From Nonomuraea endophytica (GTDB lineage: Bacteria > Actinomycetota > Actinomycetes > Streptosporangiales > Streptosporangiaceae), in contig NZ_JACHIN010000001.1 in NCBI RefSeq assembly GCF_014203235.1, forward strand, positions 496,001 to 560,000: 64,000 bases of DNA, given 5' to 3'. A program made the position numbers and the translations under genes. The notes under the pieces were generated by a model. That model was not told the origin of the DNA and searched no databases. It worked only from the letters and a program-made list of their open reading frames with translations. Below are positions 39,941 to 48,488 of this stretch, one piece after another (the stretch's first letter is position 1; each line of letters opens with the position of its first letter).

Positions 39941-42091
39941 ATGCCGTCTTTCTCGCCGCTCAGACCAGGGGACCCAGAAGGGCTGGGACCGTACCGGTTG
40001 CTGGGCCGGTTGGGCGAGGGCGGGCAGGGCGTCGTCTACCTCGCCACCGACCCGGCCGGCACCGAGGTGGCCGTCAAGTGGTTACGCTCCGAGCTGGCCG
40101 GCGACGCCGTCAGCATCGAGCGGTTCATGCGCGAGGTGCAGGTCGCCGAGCAGGTCGCGCCCTTCTGCACCGCCACCGTCCTGGCCAAGGGCGTCGAGAA
40201 CGAGCGGCCCTACATCGTCAGCGAATTCATCGACGGGCCCTCCCTGCACCGGATCGTCCAGGAGCAGGGGCCGCGGGCCGGATCCGCGCTGCACCGCCTG
40301 GCCATCGGCACCGCCACCGCGCTGGCCGCCATCCACCAGGCCGGGATCGTCCACCGCGACTTCAAGCCGGCCAACGTCATCATCGGCTCCGACGGGCCGC
40401 GGGTGATCGACTTCGGCATCGCCCGTGCGTTGAACGCCACCTCCACCCTGACCAGCATGGCGGTGGGGACGCCGTCGTACATGCCGCCCGAGCAGTTCAT
40501 GGGCCAGCCCGTCGGACCCTCCGCCGACCTGTTCGCGTGGGGCGCCACGATGGTGTACGCCGCCACGGGCCGGCCGCCGTTCGGCAACGACACGATGCCG
40601 GCGGTCATCAACCGGGTGCTCAACCAGCCGCCCGACCTCGGAGCGCTGGACGGGGCGCTGCGTGAGGTGGTGGGCGCCTGCCTGCAGAAGGACCCCGCGC
40701 TGCGGCCCACGGCCGAGCAGGTCATGATGCGGCTGCTGCAACATCCGGTGCCGTCGGCCGGGGGCATGCTGGCGCAGGGCGCGGCGGCGGCGACCATCCA
40801 CCCCCAGCCGACGCCCTACCCGACAGGCCCCCCGAACCAGAGCCACGGAAGCCAAGGACCCGGCAGCCAGGGACCCTTTGCCACCGGACCAGGACATCCC
40901 GGACAGAGCTGGCCCGCGCCTGGCCAGTCGGCACCAGGCCAAGCCGTCCAGGGCATGGGTGGACAGAGCATGGGTGGGGCGTCGCATTGGGGGGCGGCGC
41001 CGACCAATCAGTCCGGGCGGAAGCGGCGGGCGCCCCTGCTCATCGGGATCTCGATCGGCGTGGCGCTCCTGCTTCTGGGGGGCGTGGCGCTGGCCGTACC
41101 GTGGAGTCAGGGTGGGACGACGGCGGCCTCGTCGACACCGGAGCCGAGCGCCAAGAAGCGGGCGAGCACCAAGAGCACGCCCCCCGCCGACATCAAGCGG
41201 ACGAAGCTGCCCGGCGCCAGCATCTACCTGCACGAGAGCACCACCGACCCGATCACGCTGACGTCCTACGAGGTCTACGACAAGAGCGGCAAGAACTGGG
41301 TCGACTACGCCAGGGACGGCCTCGACGGCGGGTTCCAGCGCTACGGCGACAACGAGGAGACCCTGCTGTCCCCCGACGGCACGATGATGGCCAGCCGCGG
41401 CCAGAACTACACCTCCGACGGCTACGACTACATCGTGATCACCGACCGGGCCGGCGGCGGCAGGACCACGGTCAAGACCGTGCGCCGCCCCGAGATCAGC
41501 AGCATCGCGAGCTGGTCGAAGGACAGCAAGCGGATCCTGCTCAACCTCGAGAAGAAGATCGGCAGCAACTGGATCTATCTCGGCTTCGCGGTCGTGGACG
41601 TGGCGAGCGGCAAGGCCCGCCTGAGCAAGGTCAGCGACCCGCAGGTCCGCGAGTCCGGCTACGGATGGGACGCCGAGGAGAAGGGCGTGATCGCCGTCTA
41701 CGGCAAGGACGCCGGGCTGCGGTTCTTCGGCCCCTCGGGCAAGGCCGTGCGCGACCTCGCCGAGGTGGGCGAGCTGCCCTCGGGCACGCAGGACGTCTTC
41801 TCCCCCGACGGCAGCAAGTTCGTCACCAACTGCCCGGGCGGCGACGACGGCGACCACTGCCTGTGGAACGCGGCGACCGGCACCCAGGTGCGCAAGTTCA
41901 CCTCGGCCTGCGACAAGGTGCTCGGCTGGTACGACAACACGAACCTGTTCTGCTGGGAGCAGGACGACGCGCCGCGCGACGAGATCCAGGTGGTCGGCTT
42001 CGACGGCAAACTCAGCCGCAAACTGCTGGACGTCTCCGACGACGTGGAGTTCAGCCCGACTTTCACCATCAATCCGACACGAGGCTCCTGA
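39941..42091 (+). CDS. Membrane Ser/Thr protein kinase with extracellular beta-propeller-like domain
   Basis: A 716-residue PknB-type receptor kinase. The kinase domain spans about residues 18-260: Gly loop GEGGQGVVY at 25-33, Lys46, catalytic loop HRDFKPAN at 138-145 (Phe instead of the usual Leu), DFG at 157-159 and GTPSYMPPEQ. A Gly/Pro/Gln-rich linker leads to a single membrane helix near 365-388 (LLIGISIGVALLLLGGVALAV). The extracellular part has YRYG/LSPDGTMMAS and SPDGSKFV strands of a WD40/TolB-like propeller. It probably senses an extracellular cue and phosphorylates cytoplasmic targets. The adjacent propeller lipoprotein gene may encode a partner. Confidence 0.93.
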   Translation: MPSFSPLRPGDPEGLGPYRLLGRLGEGGQGVVYLATDPAGTEVAVKWLRSELAGDAVSIERFMREVQVAEQVAPFCTATVLAKGVENERPYIVSEFIDGPSLHRIVQEQGPRAGSALHRLAIGTATALAAIHQAGIVHRDFKPANVIIGSDGPRVIDFGIARALNATSTLTSMAVGTPSYMPPEQFMGQPVGPSADLFAWGATMVYAATGRPPFGNDTMPAVINRVLNQPPDLGALDGALREVVGACLQKDPALRPTAEQVMMRLLQHPVPSAGGMLAQGAAAATIHPQPTPYPTGPPNQSHGSQGPGSQGPFATGPGHPGQSWPAPGQSAPGQAVQGMGGQSMGGASHWGAAPTNQSGRKRRAPLLIGISIGVALLLLGGVALAVPWSQGGTTAASSTPEPSAKKRASTKSTPPADIKRTKLPGASIYLHESTTDPITLTSYEVYDKSGKNWVDYARDGLDGGFQRYGDNEETLLSPDGTMMASRGQNYTSDGYDYIVITDRAGGGRTTVKTVRRPEISSIASWSKDSKRILLNLEKKIGSNWIYLGFAVVDVASGKARLSKVSDPQVRESGYGWDAEEKGVIAVYGKDAGLRFFGPSGKAVRDLAEVGELPSGTQDVFSPDGSKFVTNCPGGDDGDHCLWNAATGTQVRKFTSACDKVLGWYDNTNLFCWEQDDAPRDEIQVVGFDGKLSRKLLDVSDDVEFSPTFTINPTRGS

Positions 42092-42114
42092 ACCGCTTCG
42101 CCCGGCCATCCGTC

Positions 42115-44208
42115 ATGGAGGACATGAAGACGCTGATCCGCACGGCACTGACCGTCGCCGCCCTGGCGACGGCCGCCGCCGCCTGCACCTCCACCGCCCA
42201 GACGCCGGAGCCGGCGCCGCTGGACCTGAGCAAGGACGTGCGCCTGGTCGCCTATTCGAGCTGCGACGACATGCTCGCCGGGCTGCGACAGAAGGCGGCG
42301 GAGAACGTCGGCCCGTGGGGGTTCGGCCCCGGGATCCAGCCGTTCGGCGCGCGCGAGATGATGCAGTCGGACACCGCCATGACGGCGAAGGCCACGCCCG
42401 AGCACTCCACGACGAACGTGCACGAGGCCGGCGTGGACGAGCCCGACCTGGTCAAGACCGACGGCAACCGCGTCTTCACGGTCACGAACGGCAAGCTGCG
42501 CGTGATCGACACCGCGACCAAGAAGGTGACGGCCGAGCTCGAACTGGTCAAGCAGGACCAGCCGGGCGGCTTCATGAGCGGCGACCTGCTCATCTCCGGC
42601 GACCGCGTGCTGGTGATCTACCGCGGCGGCATGGCGATGATGGAAAAGCGCTTCGCCCCGCAGATGCAGACCGCGTACATCCTGGTCGACCTGTCCGGAA
42701 AGCCCAAGGTGCTCAGCACGGTACGCCCCCAGGGTGAGCACGTGGACGCCCGCATGGTCGGCTCGACGGTCCGCATCGTGACCCGCAGCCAGCCGGACAT
42801 CAAGTTCCCGCAGCCGAAGGACCGCATCGGCGAGGAACAACTCAAGAAGATCAACCAAGAGGTCGTACGGCAGGCCCCCGTCGACGCCTGGCTGCCCAAG
42901 ATCGAGATCACCGACGAGAACGGCACGGTCAAGAAGGACTCGGTGGCCTGCGAGCGGGTCAGCCACCCGGCCGACTACACCGGCACCTCGCTGCTGACCG
43001 TGCACAGCCTCGACCTGGCCCAGGGCGTGACTGCCGCCGGGACCGACCCGATCAGCCTGGCCGCCGACGGCGACACCGTCTACGGCACCGGCCAGTCGTT
43101 GTACGTGGCGAGCAACCCGCGCTGGTGGTGGCCCAGCGGTCCGGTGATCCTGGAGGACACCGCGGTGGAGCCGCCCCCCACCCCGGCCGCGACCCCGGAC
43201 ACCGCCTCCACCGCCCAGGCGCCCGCGGAAGAGCCCTCCCCGACCGAGCCCACCCCCAGCGCGACCCCGAGCGCCACTCCCAGCTCCACCCCGACCGACA
43301 CCCCCACCGCCTCCCCGACCGACGCCCCGCCCGTCGATCCCACCGAGCCGGCCCGGCCCACCCCGGTGATCCCGCCCGAGGAGACCGAGGTCCACCGCTT
43401 CGACGTCGGCCAGGCCGGCGCGCCCAAGTACGTCTCCTCCGGCAAGGTCCCCGGCCGCCTGCTGAACCAGTACTCGCTGTCGGAGTTCGAGGGCAACCTG
43501 CGCGTGGCCACCACGCAGTCCGACCAGAAGACCAGCTCCAGCGCCGTCTACGTGCTCAAGGCCGACACCCTCGACAAGGTCGGCGAGGTCGGCGGCCTGG
43601 GCAAGGGCGAGCGCATCTACTCCGTGCGCTTCATCGGCCCGGTCGGCTACGTGGTCACCTTCCGCCAGGTCGACCCGCTCTACACCCTGGACCTGCGCGA
43701 CCCGGCCGCCCCGCGCGTCACCGGCGAGCTGAAGATCACCGGCTACTCCGCCTACCTGCACCCGGCGGGCGACGGCCGGCTCATCGGCGTCGGCCAGGAG
43801 GCCAGCGACAAGGGCCGCACGCTGGGCACTCAGTTGTCGTTGTTCGACGTCAGCGACCCGGCCAGCCCGCGCCGGCTGTCGCAGATGTTCCAGAAGGACT
43901 CCGGCTCCGAGGCCGAGTGGGACCCGCACGCGTTCCTGTACTGGCCCAAGACCGGCCTGACGGTGATCCCGCTGTCCGGCTACAAGGACAACACCACCGG
44001 CGCCATGGTGATGAAGGTGGACCAGAGCGGCGTCACCAAGCTCGGCATGGTCAAGCACCCGAAGCAGACGCAGCAGGAATACACCTACCAGCCCGGCATC
44101 CAGCGGGCGATGGTGATCGGCGACGAGCTCTGGACGGTCTCCTACGAAGGCGTCCAGGTCAACGACGCCACCACGCTCGCCGAGAAGGCGTGGATCCCGG
44201 TGACGTAA
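42115..44208 (+). CDS. Beta-propeller domain lipoprotein (Beta_propel family)
   Basis: About 697 residues, exported and probably lipid-anchored: the signal MKTLIRTALTVAALATAAAAC ends in a Cys of lipobox type. The mature part belongs to the secreted C-terminal beta-propeller family: TTNVHEAGVDEPDLVKTDGN, the DGNRVFTVTNGKLRVID blade, EADRFD-like EVHRFDVGQ, VRFIGPVGYVVTFRQVDPLY and EWDPHAFLYWP. A Thr/Pro-rich insert of about 75 residues (around 348-425) splits the propeller. Starts at 42115 and 42124 are both possible. It lies 23 nt after the kinase gene. A role in signalling or envelope binding is inferred; no catalytic motif is evident. Confidence 0.85.
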   Translation: MEDMKTLIRTALTVAALATAAAACTSTAQTPEPAPLDLSKDVRLVAYSSCDDMLAGLRQKAAENVGPWGFGPGIQPFGAREMMQSDTAMTAKATPEHSTTNVHEAGVDEPDLVKTDGNRVFTVTNGKLRVIDTATKKVTAELELVKQDQPGGFMSGDLLISGDRVLVIYRGGMAMMEKRFAPQMQTAYILVDLSGKPKVLSTVRPQGEHVDARMVGSTVRIVTRSQPDIKFPQPKDRIGEEQLKKINQEVVRQAPVDAWLPKIEITDENGTVKKDSVACERVSHPADYTGTSLLTVHSLDLAQGVTAAGTDPISLAADGDTVYGTGQSLYVASNPRWWWPSGPVILEDTAVEPPPTPAATPDTASTAQAPAEEPSPTEPTPSATPSATPSSTPTDTPTASPTDAPPVDPTEPARPTPVIPPEETEVHRFDVGQAGAPKYVSSGKVPGRLLNQYSLSEFEGNLRVATTQSDQKTSSSAVYVLKADTLDKVGEVGGLGKGERIYSVRFIGPVGYVVTFRQVDPLYTLDLRDPAAPRVTGELKITGYSAYLHPAGDGRLIGVGQEASDKGRTLGTQLSLFDVSDPASPRRLSQMFQKDSGSEAEWDPHAFLYWPKTGLTVIPLSGYKDNTTGAMVMKVDQSGVTKLGMVKHPKQTQQEYTYQPGIQRAMVIGDELWTVSYEGVQVNDATTLAEKAWIPVT

Positions 44209-44273
44209 ACGGATCTGGACAGTCCCCAACTAATGGTGAAAAATCCACTGACACCGTGATGTTGGGGGTGCGG

Positions 44274-45458
44274 ATGCCTTTCGTGGGACGAGAGCGAGAA
44301 CTCGACCAGGTGTCGGCCGTCCTCGCCCGCCCACCCGCGGTCGTCCTGATCGACGGCGAGGCGGGCGTGGGCAAGACGCGCCTGCTCCACGAACTGTCCA
44401 GCCCCCTGCTGGTCGGCAGCTGTCACCCCATGCGCTTCCCGTTCGGCCCGATCGTGGAGGCCCTGCGCGACGCCGACCTCCCGCCCGGCCTCAACCCGGT
44501 CACCGGGGCCTTACGCCCCCTGTTACCGGAGTTCTCCCACCTCCTGCCGCTCGACCCGCCTCCTGTCCAGGACCCGCAGGTCGAGCGGCATCGTTTGTTC
44601 CGGGCCGTGTTGTCGCTGATCGACGCGCTCCAGCCGATCACGCTGGTCGTCGAGGACGTGCACTGGATCGATCCCGACAGCCGCGAACTGCTGGCCTTCC
44701 TCACCCGCTGCCTGCCCGCCGGGGCCAACCTCCTGCTGACCTACCGGCCGGAGGACGCCTCCTTCCCCGTCGCCGGGTTCCGCTCGCACCTGCCGCCGCA
44801 CATCCGCCACACCCAGCTGTCCCTCGCGCCGCTGGACGTCGAGGAGACCGCGCTGCTGGCCAAGCACCTGCTGCCCGACCCGCCGGATCTGTGGCCGCTG
44901 ACGCTCGGGGTGCCGTTCGCGATCGAGGAACTGGCCAGGATGCTGGCCGAAGGCCGGGGCCCCGGGACACCGCCCGCGTTGCGCGACGCCGTACTGCTGA
45001 AGATCGAGGCGCTGCCGGTCGCGGCGCGGCGCATCGTGCAGGCGGCCGCGGTGGTCGACGAGCCGGCGAGCGAGCGGTCGCTCGCCGCCGTCGCCGGCCT
45101 CCCGCCCGAGCAGAGCGAGCGCGGCCTCGCCGAGGCGGTACGGCGGGGCCTGCTCCACCAGCCCTCCCCCGGCCGGTACGGCCTGCGCCAGCCCCTGGCC
45201 AGACAGGCGGTCTACGACTCGATCACCCCCGGCGTCCGGCGCAGGCTGCACCGCAGGGTGGAGGCGCCGGCCGAGACGAAGGGCGCGGTGTCGCCGCGCG
45301 AGGAGCAGGTGATCGGCCTGGCGGCCCAGGGGCTGACCAACCGGGAGATCGCCGAGAGCCTCTTCCTGTCGCCCAGGACCGTCGAGGTGCACGTGGCCAA
45401 CGCCCTGCGCAAACTCGGCCTGACCTCCCGAAGGCAACTCCCGGGAAACACCGAATAG
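44274..45458 (+). CDS. Compact LuxR-family ATPase regulator (MalT/LAL-like, shortened)
   Basis: About 394 residues, much shorter than the usual 850-1000 for LAL regulators. The N-terminal STAND-type ATPase has FVGRERELDQV, Walker A GEAGVGKTRLL and Walker B LVVEDVHWIDPDSREL, followed by LLTYRPED and a winged region to about residue 330. The long TPR sensor part is missing, and the LuxR helix-turn-helix (SPREEQVIGLAAQGLTNREI, AESLFLSPRTVEVHVANALR) follows directly after about residue 335. Start codons at 44256, 44259, 44268 and 44274 are all in frame; the last precedes MPFVGRERE. It is 65 nt downstream of the lipoprotein gene and ends in a strong terminator. Confidence 0.83.
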   Translation: MPFVGRERELDQVSAVLARPPAVVLIDGEAGVGKTRLLHELSSPLLVGSCHPMRFPFGPIVEALRDADLPPGLNPVTGALRPLLPEFSHLLPLDPPPVQDPQVERHRLFRAVLSLIDALQPITLVVEDVHWIDPDSRELLAFLTRCLPAGANLLLTYRPEDASFPVAGFRSHLPPHIRHTQLSLAPLDVEETALLAKHLLPDPPDLWPLTLGVPFAIEELARMLAEGRGPGTPPALRDAVLLKIEALPVAARRIVQAAAVVDEPASERSLAAVAGLPPEQSERGLAEAVRRGLLHQPSPGRYGLRQPLARQAVYDSITPGVRRRLHRRVEAPAETKGAVSPREEQVIGLAAQGLTNREIAESLFLSPRTVEVHVANALRKLGLTSRRQLPGNTE

Positions 45459-45486
45459 CCCCGCCGCATGGCATGCGGCGGGGCTA
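45456..45486. terminator. Bidirectional terminator containing the luxR stop codon
   Basis: Perfect 15-bp inverted repeat with one central base: TAGCCCCGCCGCATG (45456-45470) and CATGCGGCGGGGCTA (45472-45486). The left arm begins with the TAG stop of the LuxR gene, and the right arm ends 14 nt before the stop of the convergent metallopeptidase gene. Confidence 0.88.
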
Positions 45487-45500
45487 CGGTCGAACGTTTC

Positions 45501-48365
45501 CTAGTGGGTGAACGCCTGCAGCTCGGCGGCCCTGATGTGGCCGGCCAGCGGGCTGGCGGTGGTGCAGTCGGTGGCGGAGTTGGGGTCCTGGTCCTGCTCA
45601 CCGGCATAAACCGGGTTGCCGGTGCACTGGCTGGTCACCGTACGCAGGATGAGGTGGGTGGCCTTCGACGACCGCACCCGGAACGACTCGATCAGCAGGT
45701 CGGCGCCGCGCGGGCGGGGTCTGGCCGTCTGGAACGCGTCGGACGCGCTGGTGTAGACCTTGCGGAAGCTCGCCGGGTTGGCGCAGTCGGCGCCGGTGGA
45801 GGCGTCGCAGGCCAGGATCTCGAACGAGCGCAGCGCCGAGAAGCGGTTCTGCGGGCCCGGGTCGGCCGGGTCGCCGATGTTCGGCCGGAGCAGGGCGCTG
45901 ACCTGGACCCGGCCCACGCGCACCGGCGCGGTCCCGGCCAGGTCGACGATGACGTTCTTGCCGGCCACGGGGCCGGTCAGCGAGGCCCAGTTCGTGGCCT
46001 CCGTCTCGTCGATGAGCTTGGCCTGGTTGACGCCGTCGCCGGAAGCCGTCGCGCCCGCCGCGGCGGAGGCGTGGTTACGGCTCAGCGACAACGGCAGCGG
46101 CAGCTTCAGACCCGGCAGCACCGGCAGCGAGAAGCGCGTGTGGCCGAAGCCCGGCGCGACCGCCACGAAGTCGTACTTGCCGGGCACGATCTGGAAGGTC
46201 TCGTCGATCGCGGTGGCCGGGTCGGTGTCGGCCACCGGAACCACGCGGCCCTCGTAGTCGCCCACGTACAGGCGGACCGCCGCGTCCTTCGACTCGCCGA
46301 CCGGCTTCAGCGTGAACGTGGCGTTCTTGGCGTGCGGGGAGACGAAGCTGGGCACCGGGTCGGGGTCGGCGGTGCCGTTGCTGGTGGCGCCGTCACCGAG
46401 GCCGTGCTCGGCGAAGGCGTTCCACATGATGTCCTGGTTCTTGCCGTCGAAGCGCAGCCGGTCGGCGGCCAGCATCGCGTCGCGCATGTCGACGTAGCTG
46501 AGCGTGCCGACGGCCGTGAGCAGGAACGCGTCGAAGTGGAGCTGGATCCAGCGGCGGTTGCCCGGGCACTTGTCGATGGCCCTGCGGCCCTCGGCGCAGT
46601 CGCGCTGGACGCGGGCGGAGGCGTCGCCGTACCTCTTGAGGAAGGCCTTGCGGACGTCGAACTGGGTCGAGGACCAGATCTCGCCGTCGGCGTGGACCTG
46701 CTGTCCGACCAGGTCGTAGGCGATGTTGCTGTAGTTCAGGTCCGACTTGGACATGTCGTAGTTGCGGATGCCGCGCTCGGCGTCGCCGGTGGCGTAACCG
46801 CCGGTGACGTACGGGGTGTTGCCGCGCGGGCGGAAGCCGTTCTCGTAGAGGTACTCCATCGCGAACAGGTCGGACATGCTCTCGCCCATCGCGCCCGCCT
46901 GCGCGCCGCTGAGGCCGGCGTTGGGGCCGGCGACCATGCGGTTGGAGATGGCGTGCGTGTACTCGTGCCCGATGACCGACATGTCGTAGTCACCGTCGAC
47001 ACACGGCGAGTAGAAGGAGCCGGCGATCGGCTGCCACATGTACATGTTCGTGATCGGCGCGACCCCGTCGGGGCCGGTGATCTGGTTGGCGTTGTCGCGC
47101 ACGCTCAGGACCTTCGCGCCCGCCTGGGCGTTGCCCTGCTCGGGGTCGCCGCCGAGGCCGCCGCGGTCGCCGTTGCTGACCTGCATGTTCCACGCGGTCT
47201 CGGTGAAGCCGAGCCGGTAGGACCAGTCGTGCATGCGGTTGTGCATCGCGCCCAGGTTCGAGATCGCCGCCTCAAGGTCGGCCTCCCCCGGCTGGTCGAG
47301 CACGGCCGGGTTGCACGACGCCTTGTACCAGGCGTTCGTCCACGGGTAGACGTACTTGCGGCTCGGCGTCAGCACGTTGCTGCGGGTGCCGACCGTGAAC
47401 GGGTCGCCGCTGGCGCGGTTCTCGAACGTGCGGGCCGCGTTGCCGAGGCTCGTGTTCGTGGGCGTGTCCGTCGCGTGGTCCACGTCCCAGGCCTTGTTGG
47501 TGGCCGGGTCGCCGCCGACCACGAGGGCGCAGCCGGGACCGGGGGTGAAGCACCAGCGCTGGCGGTTGTCGGTCGAGGAGTAGTCGGCCGGCGGGTTGGC
47601 CGGGAACACCGACCACTCCGGGTCGAACTGGTCGGCCAGGCTCTCGCGCAGCAGGATCGCGCCGCTCACCGCGTCGACGTGGGTCGTGTACCCGACGTCC
47701 TTGCCGATGAGCACGACCTGGAACGCCCGGTGCACGTTCTCGCCGGCGGGCACCGCCACCGCGGTGACCTGCTTGGTCGTCGCCGATGCCAGGTCGATCT
47801 CGGCGTCCTGGGCGGCGATCTCCAGCGCCCGCTGCTCGGTGATCGCGGCCGCGGGGGGCGTGGCCGTGGAGCGTGACAGCGAGGAGGAGGCGTAGACGGC
47901 CTTGCCGCCCTGGACGCCGACCACGACCATGCCGTCCGCACCCGCGGGAAGGTCGCCGAACTTCTGCCTCAGCAGTACGGCGAAGCCGGAGCCGATGGGG
48001 TTGACCGCCACCTTCTCCAACGAGCCGAGCGCCTCGCCGAAGAGCTGCGGGTTGGCCGCCAGATAGGCGCGCGCCGCCTGCTCCGGGTCGGACGAGAGGC
48101 CCTCGGCCAGCGGTTTGTCGGCCGTGACCACGGCCGCGGTGCCGAGAGCGTTCCAGCGGACGGTCTCCGTGCCGCTTCTTCTGGCCTGGGCGGGCGGGCT
48201 GACCTCGCCCTTCCTGTTGTCGATGTCAGGCTTGCCGTGGTCGTCGCCGTGTACGGCAGGCGTCGCCGGCGGGGCCTGCTGGGCCTGTTCACCGGAGGCG
48301 ACGCCCGCGCCGGATAAGGCTAGGGCGCCGGCGAGCAAGGCGAGTACCGGGATGCGTCGTCGCAT
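45501..48365 (-). CDS. Secreted M36-family (fungalysin) metallopeptidase
   Basis: A 954-residue exported zinc peptidase. Start ATG 48365 follows GGAGG, with signal peptide VLALLAGALALSGAGVASG. A propeptide (FTP-like, residues about 50-250) precedes the catalytic domain. The zinc site is VIGHEYTHAISNRM near residue 466, with the third ligand Glu in GAMGESMSDLFAMEYLYENG. A C-terminal part of about 250 residues has beta-sandwich character and Cys pairs. Such enzymes degrade extracellular proteins. It is preceded by a palindrome that may be an operator, and shares a terminator with the convergent LuxR gene. Confidence 0.92.
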   Translation of the reverse strand: MRRRIPVLALLAGALALSGAGVASGEQAQQAPPATPAVHGDDHGKPDIDNRKGEVSPPAQARRSGTETVRWNALGTAAVVTADKPLAEGLSSDPEQAARAYLAANPQLFGEALGSLEKVAVNPIGSGFAVLLRQKFGDLPAGADGMVVVGVQGGKAVYASSSLSRSTATPPAAAITEQRALEIAAQDAEIDLASATTKQVTAVAVPAGENVHRAFQVVLIGKDVGYTTHVDAVSGAILLRESLADQFDPEWSVFPANPPADYSSTDNRQRWCFTPGPGCALVVGGDPATNKAWDVDHATDTPTNTSLGNAARTFENRASGDPFTVGTRSNVLTPSRKYVYPWTNAWYKASCNPAVLDQPGEADLEAAISNLGAMHNRMHDWSYRLGFTETAWNMQVSNGDRGGLGGDPEQGNAQAGAKVLSVRDNANQITGPDGVAPITNMYMWQPIAGSFYSPCVDGDYDMSVIGHEYTHAISNRMVAGPNAGLSGAQAGAMGESMSDLFAMEYLYENGFRPRGNTPYVTGGYATGDAERGIRNYDMSKSDLNYSNIAYDLVGQQVHADGEIWSSTQFDVRKAFLKRYGDASARVQRDCAEGRRAIDKCPGNRRWIQLHFDAFLLTAVGTLSYVDMRDAMLAADRLRFDGKNQDIMWNAFAEHGLGDGATSNGTADPDPVPSFVSPHAKNATFTLKPVGESKDAAVRLYVGDYEGRVVPVADTDPATAIDETFQIVPGKYDFVAVAPGFGHTRFSLPVLPGLKLPLPLSLSRNHASAAAGATASGDGVNQAKLIDETEATNWASLTGPVAGKNVIVDLAGTAPVRVGRVQVSALLRPNIGDPADPGPQNRFSALRSFEILACDASTGADCANPASFRKVYTSASDAFQTARPRPRGADLLIESFRVRSSKATHLILRTVTSQCTGNPVYAGEQDQDPNSATDCTTASPLAGHIRAAELQAFTH

Positions 48366-48424
48366 GAAGGTCCTCCTGATCGGGATCAACAGCCAACATC
48401 GATCACGATCAGGGGCGACGCCTA

Positions 48425-48441
48425 TACGTAGGACCTACGTA
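48425..48441 (-). promoter_or_regulatory. Palindrome upstream of the M36 peptidase gene
   Basis: TACGTAGG A CCTACGTA is a perfect 8-bp inverted repeat 60 nt before the peptidase start on the minus strand, in an AT-richer promoter-like stretch. No regulator is encoded next to it. Confidence 0.55.
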
Positions 48442-48459
48442 ATGCGAATACTTACCCGC

Positions 48460-48488
48460 CCGGAACGGTTCGATCACGACCGTTCCGG
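48460..48488 (-). terminator. Hairpin overlapping the glpD stop codon
   Basis: Perfect 10-bp inverted repeat (CCGGAACGGT at 48460-48469 and ACCGTTCCGG at 48479-48488) with a 9-nt loop. The glpD stop codon at 48474-48476 lies in the loop, so this hairpin terminates glpD transcription upstream of the peptidase promoter. Confidence 0.7.

Noticed and set aside
39920..40410. Alternative plus-strand frames inside the kinase gene
   Set aside because: They overlap the confirmed kinase domain and are Arg/Pro/Ser-rich shadows.
45468..47876. Plus-strand frame of about 800 codons opposite the M36 peptidase
   Set aside because: Composition is Val/Gly/Arg/His repeats; the minus strand encodes a complete signal peptide, propeptide and HEYTH zinc site.
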